DNA of 64,000 nt from assembly GCA_949285665.1 (NCBI GenBank), contig CASDYC010000001.1:815071-879070 (forward strand), in the 5' to 3' direction. Of the stretch, positions 47,299-58,475 are shown one piece after another. A model generated the notes under the pieces. The model saw only the letters and a list, made by a program, of their open reading frames with translations. It did not search any database and was not told the DNA's origin. Both the position numbers and the translations under genes were made by a program. The stretch comes from an uncultured bacterium. GTDB taxonomy: Bacteria; Bacillota_I; Bacilli_A; RFN20; CAG-826. Position 1 is the first letter of the stretch, and every line of letters starts with the position of its first letter.

Positions 47299-50200
47299 AT
47301 GTTTGATGCTACACAATTAAAAGCAATTAAAATTGGACTTGCCTCCAGTGAAAAGATCTTAAGTTGGTCAAAAGGCGAAGTAACAAAACCAGAAACAATT
47401 AACTATCGTAGTCAAAAACCAGAAATGGATGGATTATTCTGTGAAAGAATATTTGGTCCTGCCAAAGACTATGAATGTCATTGTGGAAAATATAAAAAAG
47501 TTAAATTTCAAGGTGTTGTTTGTGAAAAATGTGGTGTTGAAATCACTACAAAAGATGTAAGAAGAGAAAGAATGGGACATATTGCTCTTGCAATTCCATG
47601 TTCTCACATCTGGTTTTTAAAAGGTATTCCTTCAAGAATGGGTTTAGTATTAGATATTTCTCCAAAACAACTTGAAGATATTATTTATTACAATGCTCAC
47701 ATCGTTTTAGATCCAGGAACATCTAGTAAATTAAAATACAAACAATATGTCGATGAAAAAACTGGAAAAATTGATTTTGTCCCAGTTTTACAAGAAATAT
47801 TAGATAATATGGTTGATAAATCATCATATGATTTCACCCTTATTTCTGATTATATTGAAACTCTTCAAAATCCAAGAAACCAAAGTTTTGACTATTATGG
47901 TATTTCACCATTAATTTCAAAATATACTGGTGCAAAACTTGGAGAAGGTGCTGAAGCAATTGAACAACTTTTAAAAGATGTTGATTTAGAAAAAGAATCT
48001 TTAGCTATTAGAAAAGAGCTTAAAAATGCTTCAACTCAAAGAGCTGTAAAATTAGTTAAAAGATTAGAAGTTATTGAAGCTTTTAGAACTAGTGGAAATA
48101 AACCAGAATGGATGGTTATTAAAGTACTTCCTGTTATTCCACCAGATTTAAGACCAATGCTTCCTCTTGATGGTGGAAGATATGCAACTTCTGATTTAAA
48201 TGATTTATATCGTAGAGTTATTACAAGAAATAACCGTTTGAAAAAATTAAAAGAAAATAACTCTCCAAAAGTATTACTTGCTAATGAATCAAGAATGCTT
48301 CAAGAAGCAGTTGATGCTTTAATTGATAATGGAAGAAGAAATGGAAAACCAGTTTTAGGTGCTGGTCAAAGACCATTAAAATCATTAACTGGTATTTTAA
48401 AAGGTAAACAAGGTCGATTTAGACAAAACTTATTAGGTAAGAGAGTTGACTATTCTGGCCGTAGTGTTATTGCAATTGGACCAGATTTAAAGATGTATCA
48501 ATGTGGTTTACCTCGAGAAATGGCTATTAAATTATTAAGACCATTTATTGCTCATGAATTAATGGAAAATAAAATTGCAACATCTCACGCTGTTGCAGAT
48601 AAAATGATTGATCGACAAACAGAAGAAGTCTTTGATGCTGTTGAAAAAATTATTGATAAACATCCAGTTTTATTAAACAGAGCTCCAACACTTCATAGAC
48701 TTGGTATTCAAGCATTCCAACCAAAATTAGTTGATGGAAGAGCAATTAGATTACATCCTCTTGTTTGTACAGGATTTAACGCTGACTTTGATGGTGACCA
48801 AATGGGTGTTCACGTTCCACTTTCAAAGAAAGCTCAAGAAGAAGCAATTGATTTAATGTTAGCTAGTAACAATATTTTATCACCAAGAGATGGAAAACCA
48901 ATCGTTACTCCTTCTCAAGATATTATTATTGGAAACTATTATTTAACTCTTGAAGCTGACAAAAATTATTACTTAACAAAAGCTCAAACTTTAAGAGATG
49001 AAAAAGACTTTAATGAAGCTGATTTATATGAAGGTTATGCTTTAGCTGAAGGTAAAGTATTTACAAGCGTTGACGAAGTCTTAATTGCATATCAAGAAAA
49101 GAAAGTTCATTTACATAATAGAATCGCTATTTTAGGTAGTGCTTTATTAAAATCTGGTTTTAATGAAGAAATGAACAATTCTTATCTTATTACAACTGTT
49201 GGTAAGGTTATCTTTAACTTAATCTTCCCAGAAGATTTCCCATATTTAAATGAACGTGGTGAAGCAAATATTAAACAAGATCAAATTAAATTCTTTGTGT
49301 CAAAAGGTACTGATATTAAAAAATATATTAGTGAATTACCACTTAAATCTGCCTTTAAAAAGAGTGATTTATCATTAATTATTTCTGAAATTTTCCATAA
49401 ATATGGAACAAGAAAAACATCTGTTGTTATTGATAAGATTAAAGATCAAGGATTTAAATATTCAACAAGAAGTGGTGTTACAGTTGCCTTCTCTGATATT
49501 AAAGTTGCACCACATAAACAAGAATATCTTGCAGAAGGTGATGCAAAAATTACTCAAATTAATAAACAATTTAAAAAAGGTTTATTAAATGAGGAAGAAA
49601 AACATGATATCACTGTTAAAGTTTGGGAAGGTGTTAAATCAAAAGTTGAAGTTGATGTTAAAAATCAACTTGAATCAAATACAAGAAACCCACTTTATAT
49701 TATGTCTGATAGTGGAGCAAGAGGTAACATCAATCAATTCACTCAATTAATGGGTATGAGAGGTTTGATGTCAAATACTGCTGGTGAAACAATTGAAATT
49801 CCAATTAAGTCTTGCTTTATTGAAGGTCTTACTGTTTCTGAATTCTTCACCGGAACTCACGGTTCAAGAAAAGGTGGTGCTGATACTGCTTTAAAAACTG
49901 CTGATAGTGGATATTTGACAAGAAGATTAGTCGATGTCGCTCAAGATGTCGTTGTTAGAGAAGAAGATTGTCATAGTGACCATGGTAGTGTTGTAAAAGA
50001 CATTATTGATACTTCTAGAAATACAATTGTTGTTCCATTATATGATAGATTAGTTGGAAGATTTGCGCTTCACGATGTAGTTGATCCAAATACAAATGAA
50101 GTAATCGTTGAAGCAAATACAATGATTGATGAAAAACAAGCTGAAAGAATTGTTAATGCTGGAATTAAAGAAGTTGAAATTAGATCAATATTTGGTTGTG

Positions 50201-51240
50201 AAACAAAAGATGGTGTCTGTGTACACTGTTATGGTAGAAACTTACCAACTGGTCAAGTAGTTGAAGTTGGACAAGCTGTTGGTATTATGGCTGCTCAATC
50301 AATTGGTGAACCTGGTACTCAATTAACGATGAGAACATTCCATACTGGCGGTGTTGCAGGTGGTGATATTACTCAAGGTTTACCAAGAGTTCAAGAACTT
50401 TTTGAAGCTAGAACTCCAAAAGGTGAATCATTAATTTCTGAAATTAAAGGTGAAGTTACAAAAATTGAAGCAGATCAAGGCAGATATAAAGTAACTGTCA
50501 AAAATGATTTAGAAGAAAAGGTTTATGAAACAACATTTGGTGCTAAACTTAGAGTAAAAGTTGGTGATCAAATAATAAATGGTCAAAAAATTACTGAAGG
50601 TGCAATTTCTCCAAAGAAATTACTTGAAGTTGCAGATATTAATGCTGTTGAAAAATACATTATGAAAGAAGTTCATAAAGTTTATCGAAGCCAAGGTATT
50701 GAAATTTCAGATAAGCACATTGAAATTATTGTAAGACAAATGCTTAGAAAAGTTTATATTGTTGACTCTGGAGATACAGCATTACTTCCAGGTACAAAAG
50801 TTAGTTTAAATGAATTTACAAAAGAAAACTCCAGAGTACTTGCTGAAGGAAAACACCCAGCAGTTGCTAGACCTTTAATTCTTGGTATTGCAAAAGCCGC
50901 TCTTGAAACTGATTCTTGGTTAAGTGCTGCAAGCTTCCAAGAAACAACAAGAGTTTTAACCGATGCTGCAATTAGAGGTAAGGTTGATACACTTCATGGT
51001 TTAAAAGAAAATGTTATCACTGGTAGATTAATTCCAGCTGGAAGAGGTTTATTAAGCGAAGAACAAGAAGATGAATTAATTTCTAAGTTTGATATTGAAG
51101 ATGCAATGGAAGAAATTGAAGATGAATATATTTCAAGCTTTGATTTTAAAGAAAGAGAAAAAGAAGAAATCTTCTCTGAACATCAAGAAAATAGTCAAAC
51201 AAGTGAAGAAAAACAAGCTAGTGATAGCGAAAATAAATAA
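47299..51240 (+). CDS. rpoC: RNA polymerase beta' subunit
   Basis: 1313 residues. N-terminal zinc ribbon [20 protein letters not shown], catalytic [12 protein letters not shown], the second zinc site (CHSDHGS and [13 protein letters not shown]) and [16 protein letters not shown] are intact. I choose ATG 47299 after AAAGGAG; a TTG at 47281 would include that site. The C terminus carries an acidic, Ser/Glu/Lys-rich extension of about 40 residues. A terminator follows 20 bases later. Confidence 0.98.
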   Translation: MFDATQLKAIKIGLASSEKILSWSKGEVTKPETINYRSQKPEMDGLFCERIFGPAKDYECHCGKYKKVKFQGVVCEKCGVEITTKDVRRERMGHIALAIPCSHIWFLKGIPSRMGLVLDISPKQLEDIIYYNAHIVLDPGTSSKLKYKQYVDEKTGKIDFVPVLQEILDNMVDKSSYDFTLISDYIETLQNPRNQSFDYYGISPLISKYTGAKLGEGAEAIEQLLKDVDLEKESLAIRKELKNASTQRAVKLVKRLEVIEAFRTSGNKPEWMVIKVLPVIPPDLRPMLPLDGGRYATSDLNDLYRRVITRNNRLKKLKENNSPKVLLANESRMLQEAVDALIDNGRRNGKPVLGAGQRPLKSLTGILKGKQGRFRQNLLGKRVDYSGRSVIAIGPDLKMYQCGLPREMAIKLLRPFIAHELMENKIATSHAVADKMIDRQTEEVFDAVEKIIDKHPVLLNRAPTLHRLGIQAFQPKLVDGRAIRLHPLVCTGFNADFDGDQMGVHVPLSKKAQEEAIDLMLASNNILSPRDGKPIVTPSQDIIIGNYYLTLEADKNYYLTKAQTLRDEKDFNEADLYEGYALAEGKVFTSVDEVLIAYQEKKVHLHNRIAILGSALLKSGFNEEMNNSYLITTVGKVIFNLIFPEDFPYLNERGEANIKQDQIKFFVSKGTDIKKYISELPLKSAFKKSDLSLIISEIFHKYGTRKTSVVIDKIKDQGFKYSTRSGVTVAFSDIKVAPHKQEYLAEGDAKITQINKQFKKGLLNEEEKHDITVKVWEGVKSKVEVDVKNQLESNTRNPLYIMSDSGARGNINQFTQLMGMRGLMSNTAGETIEIPIKSCFIEGLTVSEFFTGTHGSRKGGADTALKTADSGYLTRRLVDVAQDVVVREEDCHSDHGSVVKDIIDTSRNTIVVPLYDRLVGRFALHDVVDPNTNEVIVEANTMIDEKQAERIVNAGIKEVEIRSIFGCETKDGVCVHCYGRNLPTGQVVEVGQAVGIMAAQSIGEPGTQLTMRTFHTGGVAGGDITQGLPRVQELFEARTPKGESLISEIKGEVTKIEADQGRYKVTVKNDLEEKVYETTFGAKLRVKVGDQIINGQKITEGAISPKKLLEVADINAVEKYIMKEVHKVYRSQGIEISDKHIEIIVRQMLRKVYIVDSGDTALLPGTKVSLNEFTKENSRVLAEGKHPAVARPLILGIAKAALETDSWLSAASFQETTRVLTDAAIRGKVDTLHGLKENVITGRLIPAGRGLLSEEQEDELISKFDIEDAMEEIEDEYISSFDFKEREKEEIFSEHQENSQTSEEKQASDSENK

Positions 51241-51260
51241 TTAAATAACTTAAATTAATA

Positions 51261-51292
51261 AAAAGTCATCAAGACACCTTGATGACTTTTTT
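51261..51292 (+). terminator. terminator of rpoBC
   Basis: AAAAGTCATCAAG, loop ACAC, CTTGATGACTTTT and T run. A perfect 13-base stem. Confidence 0.94.
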
Positions 51293-51324
51293 ATATCGAC
51301 ATATTTTTAAAAATATTTAAGTTT

Positions 51325-51333
51325 TGTTATAAT
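51325..51333 (+). promoter_or_regulatory. extended -10 promoter of rmuC
   Basis: TGTTATAAT (TG-N-TATAAT) lies 29 bases before the ATG at 51362, with AAGGAG between. No clear -35 is needed for an extended -10. Confidence 0.6.
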
Positions 51334-51361
51334 TTTTATATATTTTTAAGGAGAATTTTAT

Positions 51362-52504
51362 ATGTTTTTAGCTATTGATACAAATACTTTAATTATTATA
51401 AGTATAATTTTATTAGTTATTTTAATAATTTTATGTGGCATTCTAATTTTTGTCTTTATTAAAAGAAAAAATACTAATACAAATAATTTAAATACTAATG
51501 AATTATCGAATATGATTGATTTACAAATTAAAAATGTAATTAAGGATGAAATGTTAAATATTTTAAAAAATAATAATGAAAATAAAGATAACATATTAAG
51601 AATACTTCAATCTAATTTTGAAGGTTTTAATAATAAATTAATTGATAATATTAATACAAATAACAAAACTTTAAATAATGTAAAAGAATCGGTTGGAAGA
51701 ATTGATGAATCTTCTAAAAATTTATCTAGATTAAATGAAGAAATCAATGAATTAAATAAAATATTTAACAATAATCAAATAAGAGGTAGATTTGGAGAAA
51801 TTCAACTTGAAACAATCTTAAGTAATATTTTTGGAGAAGTAAATGGTTTATACAAAACTCAATATGAATTAAAAAACAATGATGGAGAAAAAGTTCGACC
51901 AGATGCGGTTATATTTATAGATGATAATACAATTTTATGTATAGATTCTAAATTTTCATTTACAGAATTTAATAAAATTTTTGAAAACGATCCTCGAAAA
52001 ATCGAAAATTATGAATTAACAACTCTAAAATCAAGACTAGTTGAACAAGTAAAAAAAATTCATGATAATTATATTATTAAAAATAAAACTTATATTTATG
52101 CTTTAATGTTTATACCATCTGATTCAATATTTAATTTTATACAATGTAACGATTATTTATATAAAAATGTAATAGAATTTGCAACCAAAAATGATATTAT
52201 TATTTGTAGTCCTTCAACAATTCAACCAGTGTTAGCTAATATTAAATATTTTAAAATTAACTTAGAAATTCATGAAAACATTGACAAAGTTTTATTAGAA
52301 ATTCAAAAAGTTAGTGATGTATCAAAAAAATTAAAAAATAAATGGGAGTCCTTTGATAATAGCTTTGAAATATTAAATAAAAAACGTCAGGAATTAAATG
52401 GTCCAATAAATAAAATTACAAATTATTCTGAAAATGCCCTAAATATTGGAAAAAAAGAAAATTTAATAACCGAAGATCAATTAAATCAAGTTAAGGATGA
52501 TTAA
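51362..52504 (+). CDS. rmuC: RmuC-family protein
   Basis: 380 residues. One N-terminal membrane helix (about 9-33), a coiled-coil region (about 45-135), and the RmuC nuclease-like core: RGRFGEIQLETIL, VRPDAVIFI, ILCIDSKFSF (PD-(D/E)xK-type Asp and Lys) and YIYALMFIPSDSIF. RmuC limits recombination between inverted repeats and is linked to phage defence in some bacteria, though its reaction is not settled. Length is at the lower end of the family. AAGGAG precedes the ATG. Confidence 0.9.
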   Translation: MFLAIDTNTLIIISIILLVILIILCGILIFVFIKRKNTNTNNLNTNELSNMIDLQIKNVIKDEMLNILKNNNENKDNILRILQSNFEGFNNKLIDNINTNNKTLNNVKESVGRIDESSKNLSRLNEEINELNKIFNNNQIRGRFGEIQLETILSNIFGEVNGLYKTQYELKNNDGEKVRPDAVIFIDDNTILCIDSKFSFTEFNKIFENDPRKIENYELTTLKSRLVEQVKKIHDNYIIKNKTYIYALMFIPSDSIFNFIQCNDYLYKNVIEFATKNDIIICSPSTIQPVLANIKYFKINLEIHENIDKVLLEIQKVSDVSKKLKNKWESFDNSFEILNKKRQELNGPINKITNYSENALNIGKKENLITEDQLNQVKDD

Positions 52505-52612
52505 AACAAGATTATTAAATTATGAACTTTAATTATTTAGTGATATAAATAAAATAATATTTATTTTCTCAATTTCTCAATCATTTTACCGTATTAATAT
52601 TTTAATTTTTTA

Positions 52613-52641
52613 TTGATAAAATATTGATATTACCTTATAAT
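52613..52641 (+). promoter_or_regulatory. promoter of the cysteine peptidase gene
   Basis: TTGATA (52613-52618), 17 bases, TATAAT (52636-52641). It excludes an ATG at 52640 and fixes the start at 52658. Confidence 0.8.
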
Positions 52642-52657
52642 GAAAAAAGAGATTTAT

Positions 52658-53989
52658 ATGAAAAAAAGGTTAATCAAAACTTTGAATTTTTGTTTTATTT
52701 TAATTTTGTCATTGGTATCAACGTGTATTGAAAACATTTATTCAGATAATAATGGACCTTTAAAAATAGAATTAAAAGGGTTGAGAGGTGGTTCTGGAGT
52801 TTTGCCTGGAGACGTCGATCCAAGGGAGCCCATTGATCCTACTATACCTATCAATCCTCAACCAAATTATGATGTTTTAAAAAGTTTTAATCCTAAAAAA
52901 AACAAATCAAGAGATTACGAAGGTAAATTAGATATACCGTTCTTTTATAATACAAAATATACATATAATTATTTTAGTAATTTAACAGATTTTCGATTAA
53001 CTAACTTTCATGGTAGTTGCGGTTATGTTGCAATAACAATGTTGTTAACTTTTTATGATTCTTACTGGAATGATGATTTTATACCAGAAGTTTATGATCA
53101 AAGTGTTACAGTTGAAGATACAATTGATTCAAACTTTGAGGAATCTCCAGGTATTAAAGACATATTATATGGTAATGAATTGGAATTATCCTCTGAAGAG
53201 TATATTAATAATATTTATGAAAATCGCGCCATAGACTTTAGATGTTATCTAGTTTCTTTAGGTTTAAAGAATTTCTTAAATTACAGAGATTTTTTTGAAA
53301 ATGAAACTTATCAACCTTTAGATACGTTAACAAAAAATAATAGTTTATCGATGGAGAGTAATGAAATTGAGAGTTTAATTACGCGATATTTAATTGATAG
53401 AGGTTTTGAAAAATATTTTACTTCTTTTATTAAAAGATATTATAAAGAAGTTGGTCATGATGCTTTAGTTGAAGATAAAGAAAAAGTAGATCGATTAAAT
53501 CTAGAGAATTGGGATGAAATTAAAGAAATAGTTTCTTTGGGAATCCCAGTTATTGTTCAAGTAAATAATTCTATAGCTGTTTCTGATGACCAAACACATT
53601 ATTTGATCGTTTTTGCTTATGATGATAGAGGATTTTTTTATGGCAATATGGGGAATACAACTTATGATAGTTGTGTTTTGATACATCCTCATGCAAATTA
53701 TTTATCATCTGCTAGTTATATAGTTCCAATAAATGAAACTTTTTGTTATATGTCTAAAAATGATAATTATATTTTAAAGAATAATACAAGGTCAATAAAC
53801 GCTTCTGATTTATCTAGTCATTTACATAATCCATATTTTGTCAATAAGGGCGTTGAAGAACATTTAGTTTTATGTAGTTGTGAAGGTTATTATCAAAGAC
53901 ACTTTTATGATGTTAAAATTGAAGATTCACTAAAGAAATGTTTAGCTTGCGGACATGAAAAAGTTTCAGGAGGTACTTCTAATGATTAA
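52658..53989 (+). CDS. secreted C39-like (papain-fold) cysteine peptidase
   Basis: 443 residues. Signal peptide (about 1-28, LNFCFILILSLVS). HGSCGYVAITMLLTFY has the probable nucleophile Cys121; THYLIVFAYDD has the partner His314; the spacing and motifs fit peptidase_C39_2-like proteins. A long insertion (about 150-285) between them is helical. The C-terminal end holds LCSCEGYYQR and KCLACGHE, two Cys pairs that may bind metal. No GG-type leader or ABC partner is nearby, so bacteriocin processing is unlikely. Two small lipoprotein genes follow, the first overlapping by 8 bases. Substrate unknown. Confidence 0.75.
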   Translation: MKKRLIKTLNFCFILILSLVSTCIENIYSDNNGPLKIELKGLRGGSGVLPGDVDPREPIDPTIPINPQPNYDVLKSFNPKKNKSRDYEGKLDIPFFYNTKYTYNYFSNLTDFRLTNFHGSCGYVAITMLLTFYDSYWNDDFIPEVYDQSVTVEDTIDSNFEESPGIKDILYGNELELSSEEYINNIYENRAIDFRCYLVSLGLKNFLNYRDFFENETYQPLDTLTKNNSLSMESNEIESLITRYLIDRGFEKYFTSFIKRYYKEVGHDALVEDKEKVDRLNLENWDEIKEIVSLGIPVIVQVNNSIAVSDDQTHYLIVFAYDDRGFFYGNMGNTTYDSCVLIHPHANYLSSASYIVPINETFCYMSKNDNYILKNNTRSINASDLSSHLHNPYFVNKGVEEHLVLCSCEGYYQRHFYDVKIEDSLKKCLACGHEKVSGGTSND

Positions 53990-54383
53990 TTTAAAATTTA
54001 AAAAGATTTTAGTTTTTATTCCGTTTTTAATTTCTTGTGGGGCTACGTATTCAAATCAATATGAACAAGATTATAAAGAGAATTTTATAAATGTTCATGT
54101 TTTTAGAGCATATGATAACAAAGATGAAGATGGATATTTTAATAAAGTTGAAAAAGCTTTTACAGTTGCAATAGAAAAAGGAAGTTTATTTGAAATAGAT
54201 CCTAATTCTAGTGGTGGAGGTATGGCTTTATTTGATTTTGATTATGGTGGTCCAATTGGTGGTGCTCCATTTAAGTCATATTCATATAAAAAAGCATTAA
54301 CTTCATTAAATATTTATGATGTTTATGAAAATAAAGAATTATTTGAAGATACAAATATTTATTTATTTTATGAAGAAATTTAA
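53982..54383 (+). CDS. small lipoprotein, unknown
   Basis: 133 residues. The signal ends FLISCGA (lipobox). The rest is polar with a Gly-rich patch (SSGGGMALFDFDYGGPIGG). I choose the ATG at 53982, 8 bases after AGGAGG; it overlaps the peptidase stop. Translation is coupled to the peptidase, so it may be an inhibitor, anchor or partner; no homologue is recognised. Confidence 0.7.
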   Translation: MINLKFKKILVFIPFLISCGATYSNQYEQDYKENFINVHVFRAYDNKDEDGYFNKVEKAFTVAIEKGSLFEIDPNSSGGGMALFDFDYGGPIGGAPFKSYSYKKALTSLNIYDVYENKELFEDTNIYLFYEEI

Positions 54384-54393
54384 GGAGTAAAGC

Positions 54394-54750
54394 ATGAAAA
54401 AAAGTTTAATTTTTGCCTTATTTACAATATTATTAACAAGCTGTGGAAGTTCTTATAAAGAAGAGTTTGATCCATTAGTTTATCAGACTGGTCCAGTAAT
54501 AAATACTAATATTGATGATGATTTTGAAAGTTGCGCTTATTTTATTTATAAACCAACAAAAGAATTAAGTTTTATATTTTCTTATGATCGAATTCTTGAA
54601 AGCGAAGGTTATAAATTTATACTAGAACAATATAAAGGATATATAATTAAAAAACATAATATCACAAAAGAAATTAAGGATTGGGAATGTTATGTAAATA
54701 AAGATGGTGATATTAAAAATGTGTTTTTTGAACCTATATATGAAAAATAA
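54394..54750 (+). CDS. small lipoprotein, unknown
   Basis: 118 residues. The signal ends ILLTSCG. The mature part of about 100 residues is mixed alpha/beta with no known domain. AAGGAG lies before the ATG, 10 bases after the preceding stop, so it is in the peptidase operon. Confidence 0.7.
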   Translation: MKKSLIFALFTILLTSCGSSYKEEFDPLVYQTGPVINTNIDDDFESCAYFIYKPTKELSFIFSYDRILESEGYKFILEQYKGYIIKKHNITKEIKDWECYVNKDGDIKNVFFEPIYEK

Positions 54751-54764
54751 TTTATGAAAATCAG

Positions 54765-54774
54765 TGCAAAACCT
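54765..54774 (-). repeat. dispersed intergenic motif, copy 4
   Basis: On minus AGGTTTTGCA followed by CTGATTTTCAT, preceded by AAAAATATTA; it is just after the lipoprotein operon. Confidence 0.5.
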
Positions 54775-54862
54775 TAATATTTTTATAAAAATAGTAGATT
54801 TTTATAATATATTTTAATATTTTTATCTCTTTATTATTTTCTGTTCTATGAAAATTACTTTT

Positions 54863-54886
54863 AAACATATATACTAATATATGTTT
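54863..54886 (+). promoter_or_regulatory. hairpin before the P-type ATPase ribosome-binding site
   Basis: AAACATATA (54863-54871), loop TACTAA, TATATGTTT (54878-54886), directly followed by AGGA. It may be an operator or a translational control hairpin for the ATPase-RCK operon. Confidence 0.4.
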
Positions 54887-54902
54887 AGGAATTAAGTAAG
54901 AT

Positions 54903-57794
54903 ATGGATGAATTTTTAGAAAAGATATATAAAGGTACTTCAAGACAATTATTTTTAGATTTAAAAAGTTCTGCACATGGTCTTTCTCAACAAGAAGCAGA
55001 AAAAAGATTAACTGAATTTGGGAAAAATGTAATTCAAAAAAAGAAAAAAGAATCGGTTATTAAATTATTTTTTAAAAACTTTGTATCAATGCTTGCAATC
55101 TTATTATGGTTTGCTGGCTGTATTGCTATAATTTCATGTTTTATTGCACCAGAGTCTTCATCAAGTATAGGTGTTTTAAAAGATCCTGGAATGCTTTATT
55201 TAGGAATAGCAATATTTTTAGTTAATATCATTAATGGTGTTTTCTCTTTTGTTCAACAATTTAAAGCAAACAAATCAACTGAAGCATTATCAAAAATGCT
55301 TCCAACTTATGCTCGAGTTATTAGAGATGGAGAAGAAAAACAAATTGAGGCTGCAGATTTAACAATTGGTGATATAATGATTTTAAATGAAGGCGATAAA
55401 ATTTCAGCTGATGCAAGAATTTTAAACTGCAATGATTTAACTTGCAATCAATCAGCTCTTGATGGTGAAGCAACTCCAAATAGAAAAAAATATGAACCAA
55501 TGAGTGAACTTCCAGAAAATTCTGTAAGAGCTAATAATGTTGTTTATGCTGGAACTTCTGTATCAAGTGGAACTGCAAGATGTATTGTTTTTGCAACCGG
55601 TATGAAAACTGAATTTGGAAAAATTGCGTCATTAACTCAAGAAATTAAACAAAAGAAATCGCCTCTTGAAAAAGAAATTGAAAAATTAACAAAAGTTATT
55701 GCAGCAATTGCTTTTTCAATTGGTTTAGTTGTATTAATTTTAGGAATTGTTATTAATGGAATTACTGGAACAAATAATGGAGGATTTTCTAATCCATCAT
55801 TATATTTAAATCAATTTGTTACTGCTCTTGGAATGGTTGTTGCATTTATTCCAGAAGGTTTATCTCCAACTGTTAGTTTATCTCTTGCAAAAGCTGTTCA
55901 AAGATTAGCAAAAGAAGGTGCTTTAATTAAAAATTTATCAAGTGCAGAAACTCTTGGTTCAACAACAGTTATTTGCAGTGATAAAACTGGAACTTTAACA
56001 AAAAATGAAATGACTGTTAAGTCTATTTATCTATTAAATAGAAAATATGATGTTAAAGGTGATGGTTATTCTCCAAAAGGTGAAATTGTTGATGAAAAAG
56101 GTAATAAGCAAACATCTTTAAATAACATTGATTTAAAAATGACTTTAATGTGTGGAGCACTTTGTAACAATGCCAAAATTAGGAAAAAAGAAGATGGGAG
56201 TTATTTAGTTTTAGGTGATCCAACCGAAGCTTGTTTAACAGTTGCAGCTGAAAAAGGTTTATTAAATGCTGATAATCAAACAAGAATTATGCCTAGAATT
56301 AGAGAAATTACTTTCGACTCTGTAAGAAAAATGATGTCTACAATTCATCAATTAGAAAGACCAATCGAAAATGCTCAAAGAATTGCTTTTACAAAAGGAT
56401 CTCCAAATGATTTATTAAAACAAGTTAAATATATTTTTGAACACGGAAAAGTTAGAGAAATTACTGAAGATGATAAAAATAAAATAATTAAACAAAACGA
56501 TGAATATGCAAAAGAAGGACTAAGAGTCCTTGCAATGGCTGGAAGATTATTAAAAAGAGATGATCGAACAATTCCACTTGCAATTTCTGAATATAATTCA
56601 GAAAATATTGAAAATAATTTAGTCTTTTTTGGTTTACAAGCAATGCAAGATCCTCCAAGAGAAGGAATTAAAGAAGCAGTTAGTGTTTGTCATAAAGCTG
56701 GAATTAAAGTAATTATGATAACTGGCGATTACTCACTTACTGCACTTGCAATTGCAAAGAAAATTGGAATTGTAAAAGGTGATGATGTAAAAATTATTTC
56801 CGGTAGCGAGCTTGATAAAATTAATGATAATGATTTAAAAGAATATTTAAAAGGCCAAATTATTTTTGCAAGAATGGCACCAGAGCAAAAATATCGAGTT
56901 GTTTCTTGTCTTCAAGAAAATGGAGAAATTGTTGCAGTAACCGGAGATGGTGTTAATGATGCTCCAGCTTTAAAAAAGGCTGATATTGGAATTGCCATGG
57001 GAATTACTGGAACTGATGTTGCAAAAGAAGCAGCTGATATGATTTTAACCGATGATAATTTTGTTTCAATTGTTAAAGCAATTGAAGAAGGTAGAGCAAT
57101 ATTTAATAATATTAAGAAATTTATTACTTATATCTTTAATTCAAATATTCCAGAAGCAATACCATTTTTGCTTCCATTATTAACAATTAATCAAATTCCT
57201 CCAATGTTAACAATTCTTGAAGTTTTATTAATTGATATTGGAACAGATATGCTTCCAGCTCTTGGTTTAGGAAGTGAAAAGCCAACAAAGGGTATTATGG
57301 ATCGCCCACCTCGTAAATTAAATGAACATTTAATTACTAAAAAATTATATGGTAAAGCATTATATTATGGATTAATGACTTCTATTTTATCAGTTGGTGC
57401 TTATTTCTTATTCTTGTTATTTACAAGTCAAAATATGGGTATTCCATTTACAATCTTTAATCAAACAAATCATCCAGAAATTTGGATGCAATCAACAAGT
57501 GTTGTCTTAATTTCAATAGTTTTATGTCAAGTTGGTATGGTATTTAATTGTCGTAGTGATAAACAAAGTGTCTTTGAAATTGGAATTTTTTCAAATAAAG
57601 AGATTAATATTGGAATAATTTTTGAGATAATATTATTAATGATAGTAATATTTGTTCCATTCCTTAACACAGAGGTTTTTGAAACAAATGCCATTTATGA
57701 TTATAAAATTTGGTTAGTTATGCTTACTTTCCCATTTATTGTATTCTTGGTAGAAGAAGCAAGAAAATTAATTATAAGAAAGAAAAAAGCTTAG
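54903..57794 (+). CDS. P2-type cation-transporting ATPase (Na+/K+- or Ca2+-ATPase-like)
   Basis: 963 residues. The usual ten-helix layout with ATP domains: N-terminal LSQQEAEKRLTEFGKN; Asp360 in DKTGTLTKN; KGSPNDLL nucleotide pocket; TGDGVNDAPALKKADIGIAMG. Helix 4 has AFIPEGLSPTVSLSLAKAVQ, and KNLSSAETLGSTTVICSDK and NCRSDKQSVFEIG look more like the P2C (Na+/K+ ATPase) group than SERCA. It probably moves Na+, K+, H+ or Ca2+ across the membrane. Two TrkA/RCK genes follow 19 and 681 bases later. There is only a weak AGGA 12 bases from the ATG. Ion identity is not decided by sequence. Confidence 0.88.
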   Translation: MDEFLEKIYKGTSRQLFLDLKSSAHGLSQQEAEKRLTEFGKNVIQKKKKESVIKLFFKNFVSMLAILLWFAGCIAIISCFIAPESSSSIGVLKDPGMLYLGIAIFLVNIINGVFSFVQQFKANKSTEALSKMLPTYARVIRDGEEKQIEAADLTIGDIMILNEGDKISADARILNCNDLTCNQSALDGEATPNRKKYEPMSELPENSVRANNVVYAGTSVSSGTARCIVFATGMKTEFGKIASLTQEIKQKKSPLEKEIEKLTKVIAAIAFSIGLVVLILGIVINGITGTNNGGFSNPSLYLNQFVTALGMVVAFIPEGLSPTVSLSLAKAVQRLAKEGALIKNLSSAETLGSTTVICSDKTGTLTKNEMTVKSIYLLNRKYDVKGDGYSPKGEIVDEKGNKQTSLNNIDLKMTLMCGALCNNAKIRKKEDGSYLVLGDPTEACLTVAAEKGLLNADNQTRIMPRIREITFDSVRKMMSTIHQLERPIENAQRIAFTKGSPNDLLKQVKYIFEHGKVREITEDDKNKIIKQNDEYAKEGLRVLAMAGRLLKRDDRTIPLAISEYNSENIENNLVFFGLQAMQDPPREGIKEAVSVCHKAGIKVIMITGDYSLTALAIAKKIGIVKGDDVKIISGSELDKINDNDLKEYLKGQIIFARMAPEQKYRVVSCLQENGEIVAVTGDGVNDAPALKKADIGIAMGITGTDVAKEAADMILTDDNFVSIVKAIEEGRAIFNNIKKFITYIFNSNIPEAIPFLLPLLTINQIPPMLTILEVLLIDIGTDMLPALGLGSEKPTKGIMDRPPRKLNEHLITKKLYGKALYYGLMTSILSVGAYFLFLLFTSQNMGIPFTIFNQTNHPEIWMQSTSVVLISIVLCQVGMVFNCRSDKQSVFEIGIFSNKEINIGIIFEIILLMIVIFVPFLNTEVFETNAIYDYKIWLVMLTFPFIVFLVEEARKLIIRKKKA

Positions 57795-57813
57795 CAATAA
57801 AGGAGGTAGATTA

Positions 57814-58464
57814 ATGAAAATATTAATTATAGGATGTGGCAAACTTGGTGCCAGCCTTGCAATTGAGCTTTATAAAAAAGGTCATACTATTTCAATAGTT
57901 GATAAAGATCCAGCTAGTTTTTATCGTTTAGGTGGAGATTTTAATGGAAATACTTATGTTGGAAATGGTTACGACAAAAATGTATTAGAAGAAGCAGAAA
58001 TTGATTATGCTGATGCTTTGGTTTGTGTTACGGGAAGTGATGATATTAATGCTGTTGCAGCAAAAATTGGAAAAGATAAATATTTTGTAAAATATGTCAT
58101 TGCAAGAATTTATAATCCAAGAAAAGCTAAAATTTTTGAAGCATTAGGTATTAAAACAATTTCAACAACTGGATTTTCAATTAATAGAGCAATTGAGTTA
58201 TTATCATTTAATATGATTGATTCTTTATCACTGCTTGGAAGTGATGGAAGTAATGAAATTGTCAGAATTGTTGCAACTCCAAATGTTGATGGAATGACTG
58301 TTAAAGAAATTAATGAAAGTGGTAGCTTTAAATTATTTTCAATTGTTAGAAATTCTAATTCATTTATTGCAAAAGATGATGATGAAATTCAAATTAATGA
58401 TATTTTATATTTTGTTATTAAAACTGATGATAAGAGAAAATTAAAAATATTATTAGGAATTTAA
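57814..58464 (+). CDS. TrkA/RCK regulatory protein (first)
   Basis: 216 residues. RCK_N Rossmann domain: ILIIGCGKLGASLA, acidic strand end VDKD, and VCVTGSDDINAVAA; RCK_C from about residue 145. Such cytoplasmic proteins form rings that bind NAD(H) or nucleotides and gate K+ channels. No TrkH, KtrB or other channel lies in the window; the ATPase gene upstream is the only transport partner. GGAGG precedes the ATG. It pairs with the next RCK gene 11 bases on. Confidence 0.9.
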   Translation: MKILIIGCGKLGASLAIELYKKGHTISIVDKDPASFYRLGGDFNGNTYVGNGYDKNVLEEAEIDYADALVCVTGSDDINAVAAKIGKDKYFVKYVIARIYNPRKAKIFEALGIKTISTTGFSINRAIELLSFNMIDSLSLLGSDGSNEIVRIVATPNVDGMTVKEINESGSFKLFSIVRNSNSFIAKDDDEIQINDILYFVIKTDDKRKLKILLGI

Positions 58465-58475
58465 GGAGGTTATAT

